DNA of 64,000 bases, taken from Actinospica sp035552695 (GTDB lineage Bacteria > Actinomycetota > Actinomycetes > Streptomycetales > Catenulisporaceae). The DNA lies in contig NZ_DASZKT010000007.1 of the NCBI RefSeq assembly GCF_035552695.1, positions 1-64,000 of the forward strand, given 5' to 3'. Position numbers and translations under genes: made by a program. Under the pieces are notes generated by a model, which worked only from the letters and a program-made list of their open reading frames with translations, made no database searches and was not told the DNA's origin. Below are positions 56,028 through 64,000 of the stretch, piece after piece. How positions within the stretch are numbered: position 1 is the stretch's first letter; each line of letters opens with the position of its first letter.

Positions 56028-56573
56028 TCAGCCGCAGCCCGGGATGGGCGCCGCGCTGCCACTCTGGCTAGCCGCGAGCTGCAGCAGCCCGCACAGCGTG
56101 GTGTCCGCGACCAGCCACTTGCCGCTCTGGTAGACCGCCTGGCCCTGCATCGCGTTCTCCACCACCTGGCCGTTGAGCGAGATCGAGTACGTGACGTCGG
56201 CCTTGCTCGAGGAGGGGAAGGTCACGTCCGTCACGTTGGCGGTGACCTCGCTGACCATCGCGTTCGAGGCGAAGGCCTGCATCGCGCCGGCCATCGTCTG
56301 GCCGTTCTGCAGCAGTGCCGCCTTCTGCGAGATCGGCGTGGACTTGGCGAAGAAGGTGGTCCAGGTCTGCTTGACCAGGCTCGCCGCGCTGGCCGTGTTG
56401 AAGGTGCCGCCCGCGGACGTCGGACTGGTCGTGCCGGAGCCCGAGTTGGTGCTGCTGCCGCACGCGGCGAGGGCGGCGGCGGCGAGCAGCGCGACGACGG
56501 TCGAGGCGGCGCGTCCGTGGCGGGTGGTGCGCGTTGGGGTGGGGCGCGATTCGATAGGGGTTGTCCCGTTCAT
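56028..56573 (-). CDS. MTB12-like (NTF2-fold) lipoprotein
   Basis: A 181-aa lipoprotein: signal peptide with lipobox LAAC, Ser/Thr-rich linker, then a cone-shaped NTF2-like domain. The C-terminal segment GQAVYQSGKWLVADTTLCGL matches the low-molecular-weight antigen MTB12 family of secreted actinobacterial proteins, and the two Cys near the end probably pair. Function unknown. ATG at 56573 has GGGAGAGA 7 nt upstream. Divergent from the ABC-type operon below. Confidence 0.8.
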   Translation of the reverse strand: MNGTTPIESRPTPTRTTRHGRAASTVVALLAAAALAACGSSTNSGSGTTSPTSAGGTFNTASAASLVKQTWTTFFAKSTPISQKAALLQNGQTMAGAMQAFASNAMVSEVTANVTDVTFPSSSKADVTYSISLNGQVVENAMQGQAVYQSGKWLVADTTLCGLLQLAASQSGSAAPIPGCG

Positions 56574-56600
56574 GAGGTGTCTCTCCCGCGTGAGACGAAT

Positions 56601-56630
56601 TTGAAATACCATTTTCTCGCTGCTTGGAAT
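56601..56630 (+). promoter_or_regulatory. Candidate promoter of the branched-chain ABC operon
   Basis: TTGAAA (56601-56606), 18-bp spacer, TGGAAT (56625-56630), about 12 nt before the predicted leader reaches the start codon at 56649. Confidence 0.45.
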
Positions 56631-56648
56631 GATTGGGGAGTGTTGCGC

Positions 56649-57050
56649 ATGGTTGATCCGCCGAGACGCCTCGCCGCCGCGCTGGCCGGTGTCGGGGCGG
56701 TGCTGTGCGTGCTCGGCTGGTATCAGATCTCCGGGCAGCCGACCGTGGCGCAGCAGCTGCCGTACCTGGCCTCGGCGACGATCCCGGGCGCCGCGCTGCT
56801 CGCCGTGGGACTCGGGCTGGCCCTGCGTACGCCCTGGTCACACGGGGTACGGCGGCGCACGGACGAAATCTCCGGCTATTCTGCCCCGCCCGGTGGGCCC
56901 GGCCTGGTTCGGGTGCCGGACGGGCGCTATCTGCACACGGCGGACTGCCCGCTGCTCGACGGCCGGACCGACGTGCTCGCGGCTTCGAAGGCGGACGACG
57001 AGCCGCCGCTGCGGCCGTGCCCGCTCTGCCATTCGGGCGATGGCGGATGA
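56649..57050 (+). CDS. Small membrane protein with C-terminal Cys motif
   Basis: A 133-aa protein: two helices (about 7-25 and 40-60), then a soluble tail with LVRVPDGRYLHTADCPLLDG and RPCPLCHSGD. The spaced Cys/His residues (C..., CxxCH) could bind a metal or heme, although a single CPLCH is a minimal c-type heme motif and would need an extracytoplasmic tail. GGGAG 8 nt before the ATG. Its end overlaps the permease gene by 11 nt, so it belongs to the ABC operon. Confidence 0.65.
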   Translation: MVDPPRRLAAALAGVGAVLCVLGWYQISGQPTVAQQLPYLASATIPGAALLAVGLGLALRTPWSHGVRRRTDEISGYSAPPGGPGLVRVPDGRYLHTADCPLLDGRTDVLAASKADDEPPLRPCPLCHSGDGG

Positions 57051-58830
57051 GCGGTGGCAGCTGATGAGCGGTGGCGCCGCCGACCTGGCCGTGGCCGGGC
57101 TCGGGACGGGGGCCGTCGCGGCGCTCTCCGGTCTCGGTGTGCTGGCCACGTACCGGGTGACCGGCGTGCTGAACGTGGCGTTCGGCGCGGTCGGCATGTT
57201 CGGGGCGTACCTCGTGCGCGCGCTCGTCCGGGACGCGCACCTGCCCGCGTACGCCGCGGGCCTGATCGTCGTGTGCTGCTTCGCCCCCGTGCTCGGGCTC
57301 TGCCTCGAGGCGGCCGTCTTCGGGCCCTTACAGGCCCGCGCGGCCGACGCGGGCCGGCTGCTCACGGCGGGCTTCGGCGTCACCGTGCTGCTCGTGGGCA
57401 TCGCCACCGCGGTGTGGGGACAGGGAGCGCGGACCGACGCGCCCGCGCTGCTGCCGGGCGGCACGATGCGGATCGGCGGCGTACACGTCCCGTCCGCCGT
57501 GCCGATCGAACTCGCGCTCGTGCTGGTCGTCGCGATCGGCCTGGCCTGGTTCTCGCGCAGCGGCCCGGGGATCCGCGCCGTGATCGACGATCGCCGGCTG
57601 GCCGAGTTGGCCGGGCTGCCGGCACGCAGGCTGGCGCGCATCGGCTGGGTCGCCGGAACGATGCTGGCGACGCTGACCGGCGTGCTGCTCGCTCCGCAAC
57701 TGCGCTTCGACCCGTCGACGCTGACGCTCGTGATCTTCGAGACGCTCGGCGTGGCGATCGCGGCCCGGCTGCGCAGCGCGTCGCTCGCGATCGCCTTCGC
57801 GCTCGGCACGGCCATCGGCCAAGCCGAACTGACGGGTGTTCACCTGACGGGGGCGGCCGGTTCGGTGGTGGATGCCGTGCGCTCGAACCTGTTCGTGGTG
57901 CTGCTGTTGCTCGCGACCTGGCTCACGCCCGCGTTCACGGCGCCGGTCACCGCGCAACGCCGTCCCCTGCCCCGGTCGGTTTCTCCGCTGCCCTACCTGC
58001 TGCTCGCCGCCCTCGGCGTCTTCTGCTGGAACCTGCGCGCCGTGGATCTCCGCGCGTCGCTGACGATCCCCGCGCTGGCGCTCGTGCTGCTGTCCTTCCG
58101 GGTGCTGCACAGCGCCGGACTGCTCTCGCTCGGGCAGGCGGGCCTCGCCGGAATCGGCGCGCTTGCGGCCGGATGGGCTTCGGGCTGGGGGATTCTCGGC
58201 GCGCCGGTGGCCGGAGCCGTCGTCGCGATCGTGCTCGCGCTACCGGTGTTGCGGCAGGCCGGGCTGCACCTCGCCGTCGCCACGCTCGCGGCCGCCACCG
58301 CGTTGAGCAGCTTCCTGTTCGACCAGCCGCTGTTCACGCCGTCGTCCGTCGCCCGGCCCGCCTTCGCCCAGTCCGACCGAGGCTTCCTCTACTTCGAACT
58401 CTGCCTCGTCGCGCTGGCGCTCGTCTGCCTCACCGCGCTGGTCCGCGGCCCTGGCGCGCTGCGGCTTTCGGCCTTGCGGGACAGTGAGATCGCCGCGCGC
58501 ACGGCCGGAATCGCCGTGGACTGGGAGCGCCTCGCGGTCTTCGCCGGAGCCGGAGCGGTCGCCGCGCTCGGGGGTGCGCTGTGGGCGGCGGGCGACCAGG
58601 TCTTCGACGCGACGGCCTTCGAGCCCGCGCAGGGCCTGATCTGGTTCGCGGCGGCCGCGGCGGTCGGATTCGCGGACTCCACGGCGCTGATCGCGGCGGC
58701 CATCGTGATCGTCGTCGCGGACAGCTACGTCGCCGGGGGATCGGCGATCCTCGTCGGCGTGGCCACGTTGGTGCTGCCGAGGCTGCGTTGGACGGAGGTG
58801 ACGCGGCGTGCGTTTGGCCCTGGCGTGTGA
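57040..58830 (+). CDS. Fused branched-chain-type ABC permease (LivH-LivM)
   Basis: A 596-aa permease with two halves. The first (about 10-300) is LivH-like: GLGVLATYRVTGVLNVAFGA and RLAELAGLPARRLARIGWVA. The second (about 320-596) is LivM-like: LLSLGQAGLAGIGALAAGWA and SALRDSEIAARTAGIAVDWE. Each half has 7-9 helices. Fusion of the two normally separate permeases into one chain is uncommon. Transported substrate unknown (amino acid, urea or short amide class). The ATPase gene overlaps its end by 23 nt. ATG at 57064 is an alternative start. Confidence 0.82.
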   Translation: MADERWQLMSGGAADLAVAGLGTGAVAALSGLGVLATYRVTGVLNVAFGAVGMFGAYLVRALVRDAHLPAYAAGLIVVCCFAPVLGLCLEAAVFGPLQARAADAGRLLTAGFGVTVLLVGIATAVWGQGARTDAPALLPGGTMRIGGVHVPSAVPIELALVLVVAIGLAWFSRSGPGIRAVIDDRRLAELAGLPARRLARIGWVAGTMLATLTGVLLAPQLRFDPSTLTLVIFETLGVAIAARLRSASLAIAFALGTAIGQAELTGVHLTGAAGSVVDAVRSNLFVVLLLLATWLTPAFTAPVTAQRRPLPRSVSPLPYLLLAALGVFCWNLRAVDLRASLTIPALALVLLSFRVLHSAGLLSLGQAGLAGIGALAAGWASGWGILGAPVAGAVVAIVLALPVLRQAGLHLAVATLAAATALSSFLFDQPLFTPSSVARPAFAQSDRGFLYFELCLVALALVCLTALVRGPGALRLSALRDSEIAARTAGIAVDWERLAVFAGAGAVAALGGALWAAGDQVFDATAFEPAQGLIWFAAAAAVGFADSTALIAAAIVIVVADSYVAGGSAILVGVATLVLPRLRWTEVTRRAFGPGV

Positions 58831-59449
58831 CGGCGTCCGCGTGCGTTACGGCGGGATCGAGGTGTTGCACGGCGTCCGGCTGTCCCTGGCGTACGGCACG
58901 TTCTCCGCGCTGGTCGGGCCGAACGGCGCAGGGAAGACGACGTTGCTCGACTGGTGCGCGGGGGCGGCGGGCGAGGCGTCGGCGACGGAGGGGCGGTTGT
59001 GGTTGGACGGTCGTGCCGCAGCAGCATGGCCCGCCGCACGCCGCGCGTCGGCCGGCCTGCGCTATGTGCCCTTCGAGCGCAACGTCTTCCCCGGCTTGTC
59101 AGTGCTCGACAATCTCCGTGCGTGCGGCGCAACAGCCGCGTTCTCCCGCTTCCCCGAACTCGAGGCGCTTTCTTCCCGCTCCGCGGGCGTACTCTCCGGC
59201 GGCGAACGCCAGTTGCTCGCCGTGGCCGGCGCGCTGTTCGGCCGTGGCAGAATCCTGCTTCTCGACGAGCCGACGCACGGCCTGGCCCCCGGGCTCGCCG
59301 ACCGCGTCCTCGCGGAGCTGGCAAGCGCCGCTCGTGACGACGGCCGCGCGGTCCTCATCGCCGAGCCGCAACAGGAACGCATCGCCGATCACGCCGATTT
59401 CCTGTGGCCGCTCGATCGGGGCGCACGTCTTACGGCGATCGGCGCCTAG
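58808..59449 (+). CDS. Branched-chain-type ABC ATPase (LivF-like)
   Basis: A 213-aa ATPase. Walker A VGPNGAGKTTLLD, LRYVPFERNVFPGLSVLDNL (the F-x-x-LTV-ENL type stretch of LivF), signature VLSGGERQLLAVAGAL and Walker B ILLLDEPTHGLAPGLAD. It is 15-25 residues shorter than typical LivF. Only one ATPase gene is present; LivG is missing, so the transporter may use this subunit as a homodimer. Overlaps the permease gene. Confidence 0.85.
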   Translation: MRLALACDGVRVRYGGIEVLHGVRLSLAYGTFSALVGPNGAGKTTLLDWCAGAAGEASATEGRLWLDGRAAAAWPAARRASAGLRYVPFERNVFPGLSVLDNLRACGATAAFSRFPELEALSSRSAGVLSGGERQLLAVAGALFGRGRILLLDEPTHGLAPGLADRVLAELASAARDDGRAVLIAEPQQERIADHADFLWPLDRGARLTAIGA

Positions 59450-59462
59450 GAATTAGGGCGCC
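59441..59462. terminator. Short convergent hairpin
   Basis: GGCGCCTA (59441-59448) can pair with TA(G)GGCGCC (59454-59462) with one bulge. It overlaps both stop codons of the convergent genes. Confidence 0.35.
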
Positions 59463-60925
59463 TATGCCTTGGAGGCGAGCACCGGCACTGTGAAGCAGTT
59501 CGCGTTCATGTCCGGGGTCTGAGTCACCCAGCCGCCATGCCCGCCGTTCGCGGAATCCTGCCAGCGGGCCACGTTCAGGCACGCGCGCGTCGTGGCCCCC
59601 GGGCGCGAGACGGTGAACGAGCTCGGGATCAGCAGTCCGTGCCCGTCGTACGGCTGCGACCTGTTCATATACGTCTCGACGCACCCCCGCGTGACGTCGG
59701 CGCCGCACGACTTGACCGCGTCCGTGAGCCACTGCGCCGATGCCCAGCCGTCGAGCTCCCACATGGACAGATTCGCCGCGCGGGACGGGAAATACTTCGC
59801 CATCGCGGCGCGGAAGGCGGCGACCGTCGGGTACTGCGTGTCCTCGTAGTTGCGCTCGGACGACGTCGCATACAGCACATTGCGACACTTCGGCGCGTTC
59901 GCATACGTGCTCGGGACGGTCTGATCCCAGCTCTGCGGCGTGGTGACCTTGGCGATGAGGTTCACACCCGCCTGGTCGAGCGCCGTGCACAGTGCGCCGT
60001 TGCCCGTGGTGTCGATCGCGTCGAACACGATCTGCACGCCGTGCGCCTTCATGTCCGCGGCCGCGGCGGCGTAGTTCGGCAGCGCGAAGTCGAGTTGCTC
60101 GGTGACGACGTCGTAGCCCTCAGCACGGAGCCCGGCGACCTGCATCTGGCCGTAGCGGATCGAGTCGGGTTGGTTGAACTCCACGACCGCCGCGATGTGC
60201 GCGCCCAGCTTCTGCTTGAAGTAGGCGTAGATCTCGGTCGAGGAGTAGAGCGTCCCGTCGAAGCCGACCGTCCCGTCGCGCGGCTCGTCGGACCCGTAGA
60301 TCGAGTAAAGGTGCTGGTACTGGTCGTACGCCTGGTCGATCGGCTCGCCGCCGATGTCCGGCACGTCCTTGGAGTTGACGTACGAGGCGCCCGCGTAGTC
60401 GAAGATTGAGTTACCGGCGAACGCGAACACCTGGTCGGAGTCGATGAGCTGGTGCGCGCACTGCAGGTTCCCGATGCCGCTGCCCGCGTCGTCGCACTGG
60501 TCGACGACCACCTTGCGCCCGTCCACCCCGCCCGCCGCATTGAGCGCGTCGAAGTACGCCTGCGCCCCGTACCCCGGCCCCGAGAAGGCGTTCGCCCCGA
60601 GCGGGCTGCTGATCGAGTCGATCATCCCGACCTTGATCTCCGTCGCCGACACCCCGTCGACGAGCGCGCTGCCGTTCCCGCCCCCGTTCCCGCCGCCGCC
60701 CTGCCCGAGCCCGCCACCCCCGGCCGTAGCCTGCCCCGTGAACGCACTGGCCGGCAGCCGCGTCCCACACCCGCCCGCGCCGATGGCAAGCCCCACCGCG
60801 ACGAGTGCGGCCAGCCCGGCCATCGCCGCCCGGCCCCTGCCGTTGCCGCTGCCCTGCGTCGGCAGCTGCCGGCGGAGCCATCGCCTCGGCCGTCGCCGTG
60901 CCCGCTGACCTGCCCGTACCCTCAC
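59462..60925 (-). CDS. ABC substrate-binding lipoprotein, branched-chain amino acid class
   Basis: A 487-aa lipoprotein. Very basic N-region (RARRRPRRWLRRQ), hydrophobic core LAALVAVGLAIGAGGC with lipobox, then a Gly-rich linker (GGGGNGGGNG). The Peripla_BP_6 domain begins TEIKVGMIDSISSPLGANAF and continues VVVDQCDDAGSGIGNLQCAH and FAFAGNSIFDYAGASYVNSK. Six or more Cys suggest disulfides. It converges on the permease-ATPase genes and is presumably their binding subunit. Start uncertain: GTG 60925 includes the basic region, ATG 60823 gives a shorter signal peptide. Confidence 0.78.
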   Translation of the reverse strand: MRVRAGQRARRRPRRWLRRQLPTQGSGNGRGRAAMAGLAALVAVGLAIGAGGCGTRLPASAFTGQATAGGGGLGQGGGGNGGGNGSALVDGVSATEIKVGMIDSISSPLGANAFSGPGYGAQAYFDALNAAGGVDGRKVVVDQCDDAGSGIGNLQCAHQLIDSDQVFAFAGNSIFDYAGASYVNSKDVPDIGGEPIDQAYDQYQHLYSIYGSDEPRDGTVGFDGTLYSSTEIYAYFKQKLGAHIAAVVEFNQPDSIRYGQMQVAGLRAEGYDVVTEQLDFALPNYAAAAADMKAHGVQIVFDAIDTTGNGALCTALDQAGVNLIAKVTTPQSWDQTVPSTYANAPKCRNVLYATSSERNYEDTQYPTVAAFRAAMAKYFPSRAANLSMWELDGWASAQWLTDAVKSCGADVTRGCVETYMNRSQPYDGHGLLIPSSFTVSRPGATTRACLNVARWQDSANGGHGGWVTQTPDMNANCFTVPVLASKA

Positions 60926-61099
60926 CCCCCGCCTGTTCCCCGCGCCGCGCCCCCTATCCACCCCGACGCCCTCCATCCGCCGAATGGAGCCCTCCACGAT
61001 GCAAACGGCCCCCGTCGCCGGGGCGCCGAGGCTCGCGCAGCTCCCCACGTCACGACAGACTGACCCCGTCCACGTCGTACGCCCCCGGACTCCAACACC

Positions 61100-61615
61100 A
61101 TGATCCTCCCCAAAGATCGCGACCCCCGCCTCATCACCATCCGCCGTGGCGGGACACTCACGGACCCCGACCATCGGCTGCTGGCCCTGTGGGCCGCCGC
61201 GTGCGCGGAACACGTCCTGCACTTCTTCGAGTCGGCCCAGCCCTCAGACCCGCGCCCCCGCGAGGCGATCGAGCAGATTCGCGCCTGGACTCGCGGCGAG
61301 ATCCGGATGTCCCAATCCCGAGCAGCAGGCGGCCACGCCATGGCCGCCGCAAGGGACCTGAGCGGAGCCCCCCGCCACGCCGCGTACGCCGCCGGCCAGG
61401 CCGCAGTCGTCGCGCACGTCGCCGCACACGACCTCGGCGCCGCCGCCTACGCGATCAAAGCCGCGCGTGCCGCGGTCCCCAAGCCGCAGGCCGAGACCGC
61501 CGCCACCCTCGAATGCCGCTGGCAGCGCGGCCAACTCCCCGCCGCGATCCGCGAACTAGTCCTCGACGACCAGCAAGCCCGCAACGAGATCTGCTGGTCC
61601 GTCTTCGACTGCTGA
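61100..61615 (+). CDS. Imm5-like putative immunity protein
   Basis: A 171-aa helical protein. The N-terminal part (LITIRRGGTLTDPDHRLLAL, WAAACAEHVLHFFE) and RPREAIEQIRAWTRGEIRMS are the conserved core of the Imm5-like putative immunity protein family of actinobacteria. No toxin gene lies next to it, so it may be an orphan immunity gene or have another role. No clear Shine-Dalgarno before ATG 61100. A very long inverted repeat follows. Confidence 0.7.
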   Translation: MILPKDRDPRLITIRRGGTLTDPDHRLLALWAAACAEHVLHFFESAQPSDPRPREAIEQIRAWTRGEIRMSQSRAAGGHAMAAARDLSGAPRHAAYAAGQAAVVAHVAAHDLGAAAYAIKAARAAVPKPQAETAATLECRWQRGQLPAAIRELVLDDQQARNEICWSVFDC

Positions 61616-61636
61616 CGGGCTACAGGCCCCTACGCG

Positions 61637-61718
61637 GTGACGGCGCTGTGACCAAGAGCAGAACCCAGCCGAGACGTAGACCTCGGCCAGGTTCTGCTCT
61701 TGGTCACAGCGCCGTCAC
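61637..61718. terminator. 37-bp inverted repeat between convergent genes
   Basis: Arms 61637-61673 and 61682-61718 are complementary at 35 of 37 positions, with an 8-nt loop. Far longer than needed for termination. Confidence 0.85.
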
Positions 61719-61780
61719 AGAATGCATTGCAGAATATTGCTCACGACGCCGGGATCGGAGGATGCCGGCTCCGGCCGGGG

Positions 61781-64000
61781 TCAGTTCTTCGTCAGCGCGA
61801 TGAGCTGCGAGGAGCCGTTCGGGAAGCCGGCGATGTCGGCCGAGAGGACCGGGACGCTGCCGGGTTCGCCGAGTGCGGCCCAGCCTTCCCGCTGCCAGGA
61901 GCCGTTCGCGAGGCGGATGTCGTGGTAGATCTTGCCGCTCGAGGTGACGCCGACGAACTGCGAGGAGCCGTCAGGCATCGCGGTGATGGAGGTCGCCGCC
62001 GAACCCGACGGAGCTCCCACGTTTCCCCAGCCCTGGGACTGCCAGGAGCCGTTCGCGTAGCGGACGTCGTGCAGGACCCCGCCACCGGTCTCCTCGACAA
62101 TCTGGGCGGAGCCGTCGGGCATGCCCGCGATGTCGGCGCCATAGATGCTGAAGTCCTCTCGCTGGTGCACGACGTTCCAGCCCTGCCACGAGCCGTTGGC
62201 ATGGCGGATGTTGTGCTCCAGCATGCCGTCGACATCGACACCGACGAACTGCGTCGAACCATCGGGCATCGCGGTGATGGCCACGCGCACGATGCTGCCG
62301 CTGCCGCTGCCACCGATGGCTGCCCAGCCTTGCGGCTGCCAGGCGCCGCTGGCGTAGCGGATGTCGTGCAGCACGGAGCCGGTACTGGTGTCCTCGACGA
62401 TCTGCGCGGAGCCGTCCCGCATGCCCGCGATATCCGCAGAGCTCACGACGACGCCTGGCTGGGTCAAGGTCCGCCAGCCCTGCCAGGACCCGTTGGCGTA
62501 GCGGATGTTGTGCTCGAGTTGGCCGCTGCTGGAGACGGCGACGAACTGCGTGGAGCCGTCGGGCATCGCGGTAAGGGCCGCGCGCTGGAATCCGGTGGAG
62601 CCGCCTGGGATGCCCCAGCCTCCGGACTGCCAGGAGCCGTTGGCATTGCGGACGTCGTGCCACATCGTGGCGTTGATCGGCGTGGAGAACTTGGTCGAAT
62701 CGCTGAACGGCTTACCGGTTCCCGAATCGGTCCCCGTCACCGTGATGGTGTACGTGCCCTGAGTCTTGTACGTGTGCTGCGCGACACCGTAGGACCCGGG
62801 CACCGTACCTGTGCCGTCACCGAAGCTGAACGTGTAGCCGGTCGAGGACCACTCGGTCGCGGTCACCGTGACTCCGAGCGCACCGTTCCCTTCCCCATTC
62901 AGGTCGGTGTTGTTCGGCACTTGAAACTGCTCCGCGCCACGGTCGTAGTACCTATAGGTGCCGGCTCCGGTGTCCGCGATCAGCGGGTCGTTGATCCGCG
63001 GGCTTCCGTTGATATCGGTGGAGAGTTCCCCAGGTGCCCCCGAGTTCGCCGAGTTGATTACAGGGCTCTGGGACGTGATGAAGTACGTCATGCCGTCCGT
63101 CTGCAGTTGCGGATCGGCGGTGATGTCATGCGCGCCCTGACCGGTGGCCGCGTCGAAGGCGGCTGCGGTCTGGTAATAATGTCCGCCCCAGGCGTACTCG
63201 TTGGACTTGTTCCCGGGGCCGAGAATGTTGTAGTCAACTGTCGTGCCCGGGGTCGCGGTGCGCGCGACGTCCAGAAGTCCGGTAGCCGCGGAAGTGCCCG
63301 AAGCCGTGCAACTGGTGGCGGGCTCGATGACGTTGTTCTCGACGGTAGAACCGGTCGAGGCGCCGGTAAGCACGATGCCACTTCCACAGTGCGCACCTGA
63401 CGAGGCGGCCGCGGTGTTGCTGGTGATCACCGTTCCGCTCGCGCCGTTCACGACGATGGACGGGTCGCCACCCTGGAGGAAGTTCGTGGAGACGACATCC
63501 CCGGTACTTCCCGCGTCGATCTGGAGCGAAGGCGCCGTGCGTCCGGTGTCGAGAAACGCGCCTCGGCTCACGGTAATGGCAGAGGAGTCGCCCGATATTT
63601 CAACCCCGGGCTTGTTGGAGCCGGAGGATGAGCTCTGGCTGAAGGTCGTCGCGGCGCGGAAGTTGTCCAGGGTTATGTGACTCGAACCGGTGAAGGTCGC
63701 GTCCTGGCTGACGTTCTCGCTACTGATGTTCGTGACCGTCACGTAGCTGACGCCGTTGAAGGCGAACGCCGGAACTCCGCTCAGCGGGCTGGAATCGGAG
63801 ATCATGTCGGTCGATCCGACCGTGCCCTCGATGGTGATCGGCTGTGCGGCGGTGCCCGACATGGTGATCGTCACCGGCAGATAGCCGGAACCGTTGACGA
63901 GGACGGTGTCTCCGGGAACCATCGCGTCGACGGCCGGCTGCAGCGTGCAGAACGGCTGTGCGGCCGTGCCCGTGCCGCCGTCGAAACACGCGCTGCTGGT
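61781..64000 (-). CDS. Secreted beta-helix/PKD protein with lectin-like repeats (partial)
   Basis: At least 739 codons; the frame stays open to the window edge, so the N-terminus is missing. The first visible residues (CFDGGTGTAAQPFCTLQPAV) are the typical start of a parallel beta-helix repeat domain. That domain runs to about residue 370 (many Asn/Thr/Val/Gly rungs). A PKD domain follows (SFGDGTGTVPGSYGVAQHTY) at about 380-440. The last ~280 residues contain six repeats built on H(D/N)(I/V)R-x-A-(N/S)G-(S/A)WQ and alternating (T)AMPDGSTQFV or IAGMPDGSAQIV segments, resembling beta-propeller lectin repeats. Probably a secreted polysaccharide-binding or -degrading protein. It stops at 61781. 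Confidence 0.82.
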   Translation of the reverse strand, partial: TSSACFDGGTGTAAQPFCTLQPAVDAMVPGDTVLVNGSGYLPVTITMSGTAAQPITIEGTVGSTDMISDSSPLSGVPAFAFNGVSYVTVTNISSENVSQDATFTGSSHITLDNFRAATTFSQSSSSGSNKPGVEISGDSSAITVSRGAFLDTGRTAPSLQIDAGSTGDVVSTNFLQGGDPSIVVNGASGTVITSNTAAASSGAHCGSGIVLTGASTGSTVENNVIEPATSCTASGTSAATGLLDVARTATPGTTVDYNILGPGNKSNEYAWGGHYYQTAAAFDAATGQGAHDITADPQLQTDGMTYFITSQSPVINSANSGAPGELSTDINGSPRINDPLIADTGAGTYRYYDRGAEQFQVPNNTDLNGEGNGALGVTVTATEWSSTGYTFSFGDGTGTVPGSYGVAQHTYKTQGTYTITVTGTDSGTGKPFSDSTKFSTPINATMWHDVRNANGSWQSGGWGIPGGSTGFQRAALTAMPDGSTQFVAVSSSGQLEHNIRYANGSWQGWRTLTQPGVVVSSADIAGMRDGSAQIVEDTSTGSVLHDIRYASGAWQPQGWAAIGGSGSGSIVRVAITAMPDGSTQFVGVDVDGMLEHNIRHANGSWQGWNVVHQREDFSIYGADIAGMPDGSAQIVEETGGGVLHDVRYANGSWQSQGWGNVGAPSGSAATSITAMPDGSSQFVGVTSSGKIYHDIRLANGSWQREGWAALGEPGSVPVLSADIAGFPNGSSQLIALTKN

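Noticed and set aside
61700..63400. A 566-codon plus-strand frame with repeated segments such as LPGAVGVADVV
   Set aside because: The apparent repeats are the antisense image of the lectin-like repeats of the minus-strand secreted protein.

Overview
The window comes from the chromosome of a very GC-rich actinobacterium, probably a filamentous relative of Streptomyces. Evidence for this is the two mycothiol genes (mshA, mshD), GlnR, CarD, a PhoR-PhoP-PhoU set, an RsiG-type c-di-GMP-binding anti-sigma factor, an HBHA-like protein and a DUF2516 protein. Gene order from carD to pit broadly follows, in one orientation, the core-chromosome order known from Streptomyces coelicolor (carD, phoRP/phoU, gpm, mshA, nur, cysA, glnR, mshD, ppk, pstSCAB, pit). 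I see no rRNA, tRNA, CRISPR array, insertion sequence, integrase or phage gene.

Layout. 1-5.9 kb: the end of a secreted protein, a ChrB-like protein, and a minus-strand Fe(III)-type ABC operon whose last genes encode an ExxE-motif membrane protein and a small membrane protein. 6.1-9.5 kb: an amine-oxidase/phytoene-dehydrogenase-like flavoprotein, a fused IspD-IspF and CarD. 9.7-14 kb: two envelope proteins, then phoP/phoR divergent from phoU with PHO-box-like repeats between them. 14-21 kb: gpmA, a YbjN protein, mshA, an SDR, a methyltransferase, a cluster of RNA hairpins, DUF2516, an HBHA-like protein with its HTH regulator, and RsiG. 21-25.3 kb: YgfZ, a Fur/Nur regulator, nitrobindin, a 32-codon membrane ORF, DsrE, and a sulfur locus (DUF1416, a cysA rhodanese broken by one amber codon, and a Cys-rich leader peptide). 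25.3-29.7 kb: a DUF2993 protein, a Gln/Tyr-rich membrane protein, a MoaD-like protein, glnR and mshD.

29.8-34 kb holds ppk, a CHAD protein and a Nudix/histidine-phosphatase fusion (polyphosphate metabolism). 34-37.5 kb is a DrrAB-type ABC transporter with a DUF4097 protein and an RHH regulator, whose promoter sits in an array of TGGCACC half-sites. 37.7-45 kb is a relaxase-less type IV secretion-like cluster: a VirB4-type ATPase, an SCO6880-family protein, VirB6-, VirB8- and VirB2-like membrane proteins, and a divergent bifunctional cell-wall hydrolase. After an NAD-dependent epimerase, a lipoprotein and a small conserved protein come the phosphate genes: DUF47-pit (+) facing pstSCAB (-), with four PHO-box units at 11-bp spacing upstream of pstS. 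53.6-55.7 kb is a PAS-SpoIIE-HATPase phosphatase whose 3' end is tandemly duplicated. 56-61 kb holds an MTB12-like lipoprotein and a branched-chain-type ABC system (fused permease, one ATPase, one binding protein). 61-64 kb holds an Imm5-like protein and the C-terminal part of a large secreted beta-helix/PKD/lectin-repeat protein that runs off the window.

Major themes are phosphate sensing, uptake and storage (phoPRU, ppk, CHAD, pst, pit), thiol/sulfur and nitrogen metabolism (mshA, mshD, cysA locus, glnR), and cell-surface biology. At least eight genes have a -10-like hexamer only 6-7 nt before the start codon and no Shine-Dalgarno sequence, so leaderless transcription seems common here. Most convergent gene pairs are separated by long perfect inverted repeats that look like bidirectional terminators.
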